The notes beneath the pieces were generated by a model. The model searched no databases, was not told where the DNA came from, and was given only the letters and a program-made list of their open reading frames with translations. 13,323 bases of DNA, taken from positions 1-13,323 of the forward strand of contig CALEMD010000112.1 in NCBI GenBank assembly GCA_937902945.1, in the 5' to 3' direction. Below, piece after piece: positions 7,102-13,284 of this stretch (the stretch's first letter is position 1; each line of letters opens with the position of its first letter). The translations under genes were made by a program, and so were the position numbers. The stretch is from an uncultured Erysipelotrichaceae bacterium. Lineage in GTDB: Bacteria; Bacillota_I; Bacilli_A; Erysipelotrichales; Erysipelotrichaceae.

Positions 7102-7974
7102 GATCAGCAAAGCTGATTTGATAAATAGATACTTATTCATAAAAGCAGAAGCGGAAACAACCATATAACGCTGTCCATAGACTGCATTGTAGAAATGATA
7201 TCTGCCGTTCCCTGTTTTTTGATATGCAGTATAATGAGCCCCTCTTGAGTGTATGTACAGAAGAATTCCGCTCTTTGTGCTTTTCATTATGTCTTCACAG
7301 TTCTCTTTATCAATAACCTGTATTCTTACAGAAAGTCCCTCATTCTTCAGATATCTGAATAGTCCATATGCATTCTGTCCGAGTATTTTTTCCATGATTG
7401 CATAGTTCTGAAGTCCTTCTGCAACTTCCTGCATAGTATGTTCCATTCCATTCAGCTTCAGCAGATTGTATGCTGCAATCCAGCCGCATCCTTTGTCTTT
7501 TGTATTGAACCAGCCAAATGAAATATTCTCCATTAGCCCCTGATTGATCAGATAGCCCTGTTCGTCAAATGCATTATTCGGAATCAGATAGCGATAGACT
7601 TCTACAATTCTCTGCATGATGCTGCCTTTTGGATAATATAGGTTTGACTGCAGTCCTTCTATAAACAGCTGATCATGTTCAGCATACTGAATTCGATAAG
7701 GATGCTTATCAGAAATGATATGCGCACTGCATAAAGCAGCAATGCTTCTGATCATCTCTTTATTCAGATATTCGCTATGCTTCAGATAAACGCTCATGTG
7801 AACATTTCTTTCAGCAGTTCTATACATAAGGATTCCTTCACAGTGCATATCTGCATAGATCAGAAAACGTGCAGCATCTTCGCAATTGAAAAATTCAGCC
7901 GGGATATCATCCTGGCTGAACAGTCTTTCCACCAGCATCTGTGAAAGAGGCCAAGGCCTTAAAGCAACGCTCAT
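7102..7974 (-). CDS. Papain/C39-like cysteine-protease-fold protein, 3' end cut by adapter
   Basis: I do not recognise this protein by name. About 291 native residues remain. Residues 1-135 are an uncharacterised domain with two central Cys (C31, C45). From about 150 a papain-like fold is suggested: NTKDKGCGWIAAYNLLKLNG has Cys163 at the head of a helix, SRGAHYTAYQ has His247 at a strand start, and YHFYNAVYGQ has Asn263, i.e. a plausible Cys-His-Asn triad as in C39 peptidases. There is no signal peptide or membrane helix, so it is probably cytoplasmic. The start ATG overlaps the Nudix stop as ATGA, which implies coupled translation; no good Shine-Dalgarno precedes it. The frame continues past 7102 through the adapter (RSEEHTSELQS) and antisense through the AlkD-like gene to 6919, but that is artefact. 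The true stop is not in this window. Confidence 0.65.
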
Positions 7975-8405
7975 AGAGGCAGTTCTTCACCCTCTGGTGC
8001 TTGTTCCTTCAGATACTTCACCGCACTGCGCAGAAGCATTGCATCATTTTCAAATGTCAGCAAAGCCATGGCATCGATCATTGTAACCCATTCCATCTGA
8101 TCGATCTCTTCTTTCTGCGGTTTCTCTGTTCCGCTTTCCGGTTCAGCAAGAAAATATACAACATCTTTATATACACCTGCCTTAGGACTGTAGTGCGTCT
8201 CATCACGGAAAGCTGCAGATATTTTAATCTTCAATCCAGTTTCTTCAAGCACTTCTCTGAGTGCTGTCTGTTCTTCTGTTTCTCCTGCTTCTGTATGACC
8301 CTTCGGAAATCCCCAGTGACCTGCATTCTGTCTGACTAACAATGTGCATACCCGACCATTCATCATTTTCAATACAATTGCACCGCATGACTTTTCGTTT
8401 GTCAT
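7971..8405 (-). CDS. Nudix hydrolase, Ap4A-hydrolase-like
   Basis: A cytosolic 144-residue Nudix enzyme. The full Nudix box is present: G-HTEAG-E-TEEQTAL-REVLEETGL, about residues 36-58, with the metal-binding REVLEE. The entry SCGAIVLK, then GHWGFPKGHTEAGE, is characteristic of asymmetric bis(5'-nucleosyl)-tetraphosphatases (NUDT2 type), which split Ap4A into ATP and AMP. HYSPKAGVYKDVVYFLAE later in the chain fits that subgroup. Substrate is inferred from family resemblance; a mutT-like or RppH-like role is possible. GAGG lies about 9 bases before the ATG. An extended -10 promoter sits 33-41 bases upstream. The stop TGA overlaps the next gene's ATG by 4 bases, linking the two products. Confidence 0.9.
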   Translation of the reverse strand: MTNEKSCGAIVLKMMNGRVCTLLVRQNAGHWGFPKGHTEAGETEEQTALREVLEETGLKIKISAAFRDETHYSPKAGVYKDVVYFLAEPESGTEKPQKEEIDQMEWVTMIDAMALLTFENDAMLLRSAVKYLKEQAPEGEELPL

Positions 8406-8437
8406 CGTTCAGCCTCACTTTCATACTGACTGTTTTA

Positions 8438-8446
8438 AGTATAGCA
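8438..8446 (-). promoter_or_regulatory. Extended -10 promoter for the Nudix/C39-like pair
   Basis: On the minus strand this reads TGCTATACT, an extended -10. It lies in the 61-base gap after the membrane-protein gene, and no convincing -35 is visible. Transcription would start near 8431, leaving a leader of about 25 bases with the GAGG site. No terminator is visible upstream, so read-through from the GNAT gene is also possible. Confidence 0.55.
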
Positions 8447-8466
8447 CAAACCGAAATCACAGATTC

Positions 8467-9081
8467 TCAGCGTTTTGCCTTCTTTTTCTCCATGGTTTTA
8501 TTCTCTGCTTCACCTTTATTCAGATGTGCATTCTCTGCAATTGTGACCTTTCCATACCATGAAACAAGAACTACAAATGATACAGCGAGAATAGAAATTC
8601 CAGTCCAGAAATGAACGATCGCTGTAATCAGTATGCCAATGGCGAACAGAATGCATAGAATGATCAGAATATTTCTTTTCTTTGACTCAAATGCAGCATA
8701 AACAGGGTCTGCATAAAGATGCTGCTGATATGATGATGGAACCTTTTCAGATGCCGCATTCATTTTTTCTTTCATTTCATCATTCATAGAATGATAAACC
8801 TGCACCAGATTGTTTCCTGCCGTTTTGGAAGCATCAAGATATCTTTTTGCAAGCAGAATGCAGGCCGCTGCAACCAGTACTCCTGCTGCAATGGATATCG
8901 TTACTTTCCCGCTTTTTGAAACTAAAAAGAGAAACAGGGTCACAAGGAATACAGCGGCAAGTATCAGCAGCATGCCAATCATTCGATGATTCTTTTCCGC
9001 ATGCTTCAAATCATGAATCTGTGTAGCAAGTCTGTATTCCTTTTCAGTTAATGAATGAATCGTATCTGTCTTCTGTGTCAT
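8467..9081 (-). CDS. Conserved-looking four-helix membrane protein, function unknown
   Basis: A 204-residue protein I do not recognise. A short N-terminal charged helix (about 1-32, TEKEYRLATQIHDLKHAEKN) is followed by two hairpins of membrane helices. Pair one is at about 33-54 and 59-78 (MLLILAAVFLVTLFLFLV; VTISIAAGVLVAAACILLAK). Pair two is at about 136-155 and 158-174 (NILIILCILFAIGILITAIV; WTGISILAVSFVVLVSWYG). The loop between the pairs (about 80-132) is polar and probably cytoplasmic. The tail is Lys-rich (TMEKKKAKR). No enzymatic motif or signal peptide is visible. The ribosome binding site is AAGGA about 8 bases before the ATG, with GGAG further up. It follows the GNAT gene by 37 bases without a terminator, so the two are probably co-transcribed. 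Confidence 0.75.
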   Translation of the reverse strand: MTQKTDTIHSLTEKEYRLATQIHDLKHAEKNHRMIGMLLILAAVFLVTLFLFLVSKSGKVTISIAAGVLVAAACILLAKRYLDASKTAGNNLVQVYHSMNDEMKEKMNAASEKVPSSYQQHLYADPVYAAFESKKRNILIILCILFAIGILITAIVHFWTGISILAVSFVVLVSWYGKVTIAENAHLNKGEAENKTMEKKKAKR

Positions 9082-9118
9082 ATATGCATCCTTCTCCTTC
9101 TATTCTAAACTGAATGAA

Positions 9119-9652
9119 TCAATGTATATCTTTTTTCCACTCTTCTTTAGCAATGCGGTATTCAAAAGAAGGAAATTCACTTTTCAGCGATGCTGAATAA
9201 TATGTACCTGTCTTCATGAAACGAAAGCCGCACTTTTCAATCAATTTCTTTGAAGCAGTATTGCTTTGGAAGCAGCATGCCCATACAAATTCTATATTTT
9301 CACTGCTGAATAGAAAATTCAAAACCGCCTCAACTGCTTCACTCATAATGCCTCTGCGGTGATAATGCGAATTCAGTACGAATCCTAACTCAAGTGTATC
9401 AGATCGGCCTTCTTCAGAATCCGGATAGACTGCTATATGTCCAATGACCTTACCAGATTCCTTTAGAACTATCGCATGCCTGTATCCCTCTTTTATCCAC
9501 ATTGAAAGAATCAATGCACTTTCCTGAATGGATGTGTGGGGTGCCCAGCCGGCATTTGTGCTCACTTCTTCCTGTGAACAGTATTCATGCATATCATTCA
9601 GATCATTTTCTCTGAAAGTTCCGATTTGAAGTCTTTCTGTATCAATCTGCAT
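9119..9652 (-). CDS. GNAT-family N-acetyltransferase (RimJ/RimL-like)
   Basis: A 177-residue acetyl-CoA-dependent acetyltransferase. It starts with IDTERLQIGTFRENDLNDMH, the typical opening of the RimJ/RimL group. The acetyl-CoA pyrophosphate loop is HRRGIMSEAV (about 98-107), preceded by strand LELGFVLN. NTASKKLIEKCGF (about 131-143) is the conserved motif B region, followed by an aromatic strand. Length is normal for the group (170-190). The substrate may be a ribosomal protein N-terminus, an antibiotic or a small molecule; the sequence does not decide. AAGGGAAATAA precedes the ATG, giving a good Shine-Dalgarno, and an extended -10 promoter lies 27-35 bases upstream. Confidence 0.88.
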   Translation of the reverse strand: MQIDTERLQIGTFRENDLNDMHEYCSQEEVSTNAGWAPHTSIQESALILSMWIKEGYRHAIVLKESGKVIGHIAVYPDSEEGRSDTLELGFVLNSHYHRRGIMSEAVEAVLNFLFSSENIEFVWACCFQSNTASKKLIEKCGFRFMKTGTYYSASLKSEFPSFEYRIAKEEWKKDIH

Positions 9653-9678
9653 TTATTTCCCTTTTCTTCATTGGCGTA

Positions 9679-9687
9679 AGTATAGCA
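9679..9687 (-). promoter_or_regulatory. Extended -10 promoter for the GNAT gene
   Basis: On the minus strand this reads TGCTATACTT, the same ten bases as at the Nudix promoter. No good -35 is present at 16-18 bases. The predicted start is near 9672, about 20 bases before the ATG. Confidence 0.55.
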
Positions 9688-9741
9688 CGCAGAAAACCGC
9701 ACGTTCGTGAATAACTTCTTTCTATTATAAATCATGGTTTC

Positions 9742-9764
9742 AAAAAAGCCGCACAATATGCGGC
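9742..9764 (-). terminator. Rho-independent terminator of tRNA-Ala
   Basis: On the minus strand GCCGCA (9764-9759), a five-base loop and TGCGGC (9753-9748) form a perfect 6-bp GC-rich stem, followed at once by TTTTTT (9747-9742). It lies 13 bases after the encoded CCA end of the tRNA. Confidence 0.85.
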
Positions 9765-9777
9765 AGTATTTCTGCTG

Positions 9778-9853
9778 TGGTGGAGCAGATCAGGATCGAA
9801 CTGACTACCTCTTCAATGCCATTGAAGCGCTCTCCCATATGAGCTACAGCCCC
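9778..9853 (-). tRNA. tRNA-Ala (anticodon GGC)
   Basis: The 76-base cloverleaf reads on the minus strand: acceptor GGGGCTG, D arm GCTC/GAGC, anticodon stem CTTCA/TGAAG with loop ATGGCAT (anticodon GGC), T arm GTCAG-TTCGATC-CTGAT, and acceptor strand CTGCTCC followed by A and an encoded CCA. The third acceptor pair is G3-U70, the alanine identity element, which confirms the anticodon reading. There is one T-T mismatch at position 6-67. The gene has its own promoter-like element and terminator. Confidence 0.96.
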
Positions 9854-9865
9854 ACGTGCTGATTC

Positions 9866-9874
9866 ATCATACCA
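9866..9874 (-). promoter_or_regulatory. Candidate promoter for tRNA-Ala
   Basis: On the minus strand TGGTATGAT is an extended -10-like element 13 bases before the mature tRNA 5' end. A TTGACT lies further upstream, in the tail of the preceding terminator, but its spacing to this -10 is too long. The call is moderate to weak. Confidence 0.4.
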
Positions 9875-9906
9875 TAGCATCAATAGTTATACGACTGATA
9901 AGTCAA

Positions 9907-9941
9907 AAGAAAACGCTGTCTAATGAAAACAGCGTTTTCTT
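9907..9941 (-). terminator. Terminator of the NifU-like/GGGtGRT operon
   Basis: Arms 9907-9919 and 9929-9941 form a perfect 13-bp stem (core AACGCTGT/ACAGCGTT) with a 9-base loop, 15 bases after the GGGtGRT stop codon. On the minus strand the descending arm ends in GTTTTCTT and runs into TTGACT, so the T-rich part lies largely within the stem. The hairpin is nearly symmetric and could also act on the plus strand. Confidence 0.75.
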
Positions 9942-9956
9942 AATATTCAGAATTGA

Positions 9957-10958
9957 TTACTTGTTCATTGCCTGTTCAACAGCAACTGCAACAGCAACTG
10001 AAGCGCCGACCATTGGGTTGTTGCCCATGCCGATCAAGCCCATCATCTCAACGTGAGCTGGAACTGAGGATGAACCTGCGAACTGAGCATCACTGTGCAT
10101 ACGGCCCATAGTATCAGTCATACCATAGCTGGCTGGTCCTGCGCCCATGTTATCTGGATGCAGTGTTCTGCCTGTTCCGCCGCCTGAAGCAACTGAGAAG
10201 TACTTCTTGCCTGCTTCAATGCGTTCCTTCTTGTAGATGCCTGCAACTGGGTGCTGGAAACGTGTAGGATTGGTTGAGTTGCCAGTAATAGAAACTTCAA
10301 CATCCTCATGCCACATGATTGCTACACCTTCACGGACATCATCGCATCCGTAGCAGCGAACTGCAGCTCTGTCGCCCTTTGAATATGGAGTTTCAGAGAG
10401 AATCTTCAGTTCAGAGTTTGCATAGTCATAAACAGTCTCAACATAAGTGAAGCCGTTCATTCTGGAAATGATCTTTGCTGCATCTTTGCCCAATCCATTC
10501 AGGCAGACCTTCAGCGGAGCCTTTCTTGCTTTGTTTGCATTGTTTGCGATCTTCATTGCGCCTTCAGCTGCAGCGAATGATTCGTGTCCTGCTAGGAAGC
10601 AGAATGAAGTTGTTTCTTCACTCAGCAGCATTGCTGCCAGGTTGCCATGGCCAAGACCTACTTTTCTCTGGTCAGCTACAGATCCTGGAACACAGAATGA
10701 CTGCAGACCTTCACCGATTGCCTTAGCAGCTTCAACAGCTGTCTTGCAGCCCTTCTTGATTGCTATAGCAGCACCAACTTCATATGCCCAGCAGGCATTA
10801 TCGAAGCAGATTGTCTGTGTGGAACGTACAATTCCCATGGCATCTACGCCTTTTTCATCGCAGATAGCCTTAACTTCATCAAGATCTTTAATTCCATAGG
10901 AATTCAGAACAGCATTAATTGAATCAATTCTTCTCTCATAGTTTTCAAATGTAACCAT
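9957..10958 (-). CDS. GGGtGRT-family protein (function unknown)
   Basis: A 333-residue protein of the family named for its motif, here GGGTGRT at residues 259-265 (SVASGGGTGRTLHPDNMG). Function is not established. Gly-rich blocks are numerous: GLGHGNLAAM (101-110), LAGHESFAAAEGA (122-134), NGLGKDAA (154-161), GLIGMGNNPMVGAS (307-320). These hint at a nucleotide or cofactor pocket. Nine Cys are present, including C51/C56, C89, C120 and a CYGC pair (202-205), which could bind metal. There is no signal peptide or membrane helix, so it is cytosolic. A consensus AGGAGG lies 8 bases before the ATG, and the gene starts 15 bases after the NifU-like stop. The pairing with a NifU-like scaffold suggests the product receives or handles an Fe-S cluster; that is inference. 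Confidence 0.88.
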   Translation of the reverse strand: MVTFENYERRIDSINAVLNSYGIKDLDEVKAICDEKGVDAMGIVRSTQTICFDNACWAYEVGAAIAIKKGCKTAVEAAKAIGEGLQSFCVPGSVADQRKVGLGHGNLAAMLLSEETTSFCFLAGHESFAAAEGAMKIANNANKARKAPLKVCLNGLGKDAAKIISRMNGFTYVETVYDYANSELKILSETPYSKGDRAAVRCYGCDDVREGVAIMWHEDVEVSITGNSTNPTRFQHPVAGIYKKERIEAGKKYFSVASGGGTGRTLHPDNMGAGPASYGMTDTMGRMHSDAQFAGSSSVPAHVEMMGLIGMGNNPMVGASVAVAVAVEQAMNK

Positions 10959-10973
10959 CTTTCTGTCCTCCTA

Positions 10974-11672
10974 TTACTCTGTGCGCGGATCAATGAATTT
11001 AACGCCGTCCGCAAAGCGTCCATAAGTCTTTGTATTTTTCTTAAGTGCTTCAGTAGCATCTGTTCCGGTCTTGACTTCTTTCATGAAGGCATTGAGGTTT
11101 ACATATTCGTAGCCGATAACTTCACTGTTCTCATCCAAAGCCATCTTCGTAACATATCCTTCAGTGATCTGCAGGTATCTAGGTCCCTTTGCAGAAGTTG
11201 AATAGAATGTTCCAAGCTGTGAAGCCAAGTGCTTGCCAAGGTCCTCAAGACCTGTACCGACAGGAAGGCCATTCTCTGAGAATGCTGACTGTGAACGTCC
11301 ATAGACGATCTGCAGGAACAGTTCTCTCATAGCTGTGTTGATAGCATCACAGACCAAGTCTGTATTCAATGCTTCAAGAATCGTTCTGCCGACAATTGCT
11401 TCAGATGCCATTGCAGCTGAGTGTGTCATTCCTGAACAGCCGATTGTTTCAATCAGAGCTTCCTGAATAATACCGTCCTTGATATTCAGGGTAAGTTTGC
11501 ATGCGCCCTGCTGAGGTGCACACCATCCAACACCGTGTGTCAGACCTGAAACATCTTCAATTTTCTTGGAATAAACCCACTTTCCCTCTTCAGGAATTGG
11601 GGCACAGCCATGCTGACCGCCGCAGTGAACCGGACACATTTTTTCTACATCTTTTGAGTAGACAATGCTCAT
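10974..11672 (-). CDS. NifU-like iron-sulfur cluster scaffold protein, partner of GGGtGRT protein
   Basis: A 232-residue protein with a NifU/IscU-like core. THGVGWCAPQQGACKLTLNI (45-64) aligns with the first ligand block of IscU, and IETIGCSGMTHSAAMASEAI (74-93) with the second (usual form GC..s.ASS). The third IscU ligand (HC.L) is not seen; the corresponding region reads QIVYGRSQSAF, without Cys. Instead the N-terminus carries a Cys/His cluster, CPVHCGGQHGC (13-23). Length exceeds IscU (about 130-150), and residues 140-232 form an extra domain (GPRYLQITEGYVTKMALDEN). AAGGAG lies about 10 bases before the ATG. It is the first gene of a two-gene operon with the GGGtGRT gene, from a promoter about 160 bases upstream. 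The Fe-S role is inferred from the family. Confidence 0.88.
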   Translation of the reverse strand: MSIVYSKDVEKMCPVHCGGQHGCAPIPEEGKWVYSKKIEDVSGLTHGVGWCAPQQGACKLTLNIKDGIIQEALIETIGCSGMTHSAAMASEAIVGRTILEALNTDLVCDAINTAMRELFLQIVYGRSQSAFSENGLPVGTGLEDLGKHLASQLGTFYSTSAKGPRYLQITEGYVTKMALDENSEVIGYEYVNLNAFMKEVKTGTDATEALKKNTKTYGRFADGVKFIDPRTE

Positions 11673-11760
11673 ATTACACTTTCTCCTTTTCTTTATTGAT
11701 ACTAAATTTCAGCATCATTGAATGTAGTGAATCTGCTTATTGATATCAGCTGCTGTCATT

Positions 11761-11791
11761 CTGATCTATCTCTTGACGGTTGACAGATCAG
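11761..11791 (-). promoter_or_regulatory. Stem-loop in the leader of the NifU-like operon
   Basis: CTGATCT (11761-11767) and AGATCAG (11785-11791) form a perfect 7-bp stem with a 17-base loop. The loop holds two TTGAC copies one base apart on the plus strand. It lies in the predicted 160-base leader, near its 5' end, between promoter and Shine-Dalgarno. It matches no riboswitch class I know. There is no T-run after it, so it is not a terminator. Confidence 0.4.
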
Positions 11792-11840
11792 GATGCAGAA
11801 ACAGGACTTCAATGCAGTTTCCACTCTCATTCGCGTATCA

Positions 11841-11862
11841 AGTATACCATGCTTTTAAGCAT
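11841..11862 (-). promoter_or_regulatory. Promoter with operator-like palindrome for the NifU-like/GGGtGRT operon
   Basis: On the minus strand TGGTATACT (11849-11841) is an extended -10. Directly upstream, in the -35/-10 spacer, is the palindrome ATGCTT-TT-AAGCAT (11849-11862). That is where a repressor dimer would block polymerase. The predicted start near 11834 gives a leader of about 160 bases. The bound regulator is unknown. Confidence 0.5.
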
Positions 11863-12199
11863 CCTTCGGAAACAAATAAATGACATTATGCCATAAGCAC
11901 TCTGTCATTTCATTCATTCGGCATCTACTTAATCGTGCTTTCCATCTTTGTATCCGTATCTATTTTTGTACTTTGTGAATAATATGTCAATAACAATTGC
12001 AAATGTATTTTCTATGACTGCAGCCCTCAATGCATATGACACAGTTTTTACCCTTTAGGAAGACTGGGCTGCAATACAGCATTTCTGCTTATCGTCAAAG
12101 CAAACACCCGATGTGAAGAAAGTTCCAAACTGTAAAGATTCGTACCAAATTATGATTGATTTTTGATATTAAGCAGAAGATATGACAATGAGACCATTA
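11863..12199. other. Non-coding intergenic stretch with a structured inverted repeat
   Basis: I see no credible coding sequence here; ATGs lead to frames of a few codons. TGCAGCCC (12019-12026) and GGGCTGCA (12066-12073) are an 8-base perfect inverted repeat 39 bases apart. Inside it, CAGTTTTT (12042-12049) can pair with GAAGACTG (12059-12066) with two G-U pairs. On the minus strand a perfect TTGACA occurs near 11978, without a clear -10 at 17 bases. No T-run terminator for the upstream transporter gene is obvious. It may hold a small RNA or only transporter 3' sequence. Confidence 0.4.
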
Positions 12200-13216
12200 T
12201 CATATCTGCCGCATTCCAATATGATGATGGTGATGATCCGCTTTATTGCCTAGATGATCGTGATCATGCGAATGTGTGATTGTATGAGTATGCAGTTTCC
12301 CATTGCTCATTTCAGCAATGGCATGTGTATGCATATGCTTATGATGAATCATCATAGTATCAAGTGAGACTAGTACCGTTCCAGCCGCCATGATAATCAG
12401 CGCGACAGCAAATGATGATGTTGCCTTTTCATGCAGCAGAGCCAAAGACAGAAACGAACCAATAAAAGGTGCTGCTGCATAGTATGCGCTTGTCCTTGCG
12501 GCGCCAAGCTCTTTCTGTGCTTCAATATAGACAAAAATGCTGAGCCCATATGCTGCAAATCCAAGCAGCAATGCATAAAGCATGTAAGGCAGTTCCTGAA
12601 ATGATTCCTTCAAAACAAGCGCAATCACCAATGAGCCTAGACCCGAACAGAATCCTTTCAGGATAACAATTTCATATATGTTTCTGCTGGATATCTTCCT
12701 TGTACAGTTGTTTTCCAGTCCCCAGCAGAGACATGCGATCAAGACAAACAGCGAACCATAAGAAAACTGCAGACTTGATGCATTCTGGAACGAAAGAATC
12801 ATACTGGCTAAAGTGATTAATGCAATAGCAGTCCAAAGTCTTATCGACACAGGCTCCTTAAAAACCAGAAATGCAATAACAGATGTAGCCACGATCTCAA
12901 AATTATTGAGCAATGAAACATTTGCTGCTGTCGCTGCAGAAAGTCCACTCAGCAGACAGATCGGTGCCACAATATCAAGCAATATCATTCCAAGTGTATA
13001 TGGCAAATCAGACTTAGTCAGATTATTCTTTTTCTTTTCCTTTTTCCCCGGTGTCAATAACCAAAGAATGCTGATTCCGATCCCTGCTCCAAAATAAAGC
13101 AATGAGGCAAGCATCGTTGAATCCATATGTACAAGCAAGGCTTTTGAAAAAGGTGTACTGACAGCATAAAGAAGAGCAGCTAAAAAAGCGAGGAATACTG
13201 CCATGCCCTTTTTCAC
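12200..13216 (-). CDS. DMT/EamA-family transporter with histidine-rich C-terminal tail
   Basis: An inner-membrane protein of 338 residues with about ten hydrophobic helices in two EamA repeats (about 5-145 and 150-292). The repeat end motif shows as NFEIVATSVIAFLVFKEPVS (about 105-124) and YYAAAPFIGSFLSLALLHE (about 245-263). After the last helix a cytoplasmic tail of about 45 residues is packed with His: HHKHMHTH, then KLHTHTITHSHDHDH, then DHHHHH. This is a likely divalent-metal-binding segment (Ni, Co or Zn). Most EamA members export small metabolites, so the tail may buffer, sense or deliver metal; the substrate is unknown. The start is GTG at 13216-13214, chosen because GGAAAGGGG lies 10 bases upstream; the ATG four codons later is too far from it. 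Confidence 0.87.
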   Translation of the reverse strand: MKKGMAVFLAFLAALLYAVSTPFSKALLVHMDSTMLASLLYFGAGIGISILWLLTPGKKEKKKNNLTKSDLPYTLGMILLDIVAPICLLSGLSAATAANVSLLNNFEIVATSVIAFLVFKEPVSIRLWTAIALITLASMILSFQNASSLQFSYGSLFVLIACLCWGLENNCTRKISSRNIYEIVILKGFCSGLGSLVIALVLKESFQELPYMLYALLLGFAAYGLSIFVYIEAQKELGAARTSAYYAAAPFIGSFLSLALLHEKATSSFAVALIIMAAGTVLVSLDTMMIHHKHMHTHAIAEMSNGKLHTHTITHSHDHDHLGNKADHHHHHIGMRQI

Positions 13217-13284
13217 TTAAATCAGCCCCTTTCCGAATCAATAGCAAATGCACTGCACATCGAAGAATATCAGCCTTTTAAGGT

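Noticed and set aside
7103..7117. ATCAGC-AAA-GCTGAT hairpin beside the adapter as a terminator or a mobile-element end
   Set aside because: It lies in the coding frame of the cysteine-protease-like gene (residues around FIKSALLI) and no T-run follows; its position at the library insert end may be chance or a fold-back at fragmentation.
10447..10899. 150-residue plus-strand frame inside the GGGtGRT gene
   Set aside because: It is antisense to a strongly supported conserved gene, has no ribosome binding site and resembles no known protein; it is a codon-bias shadow.
12206..12230. HHHHH run near the transporter C-terminus as an engineered His tag
   Set aside because: The run is one of several irregular HxH clusters spread over 45 residues, uses native context and is followed by IGMRQI. 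A vector-derived tag would be a clean terminal block.
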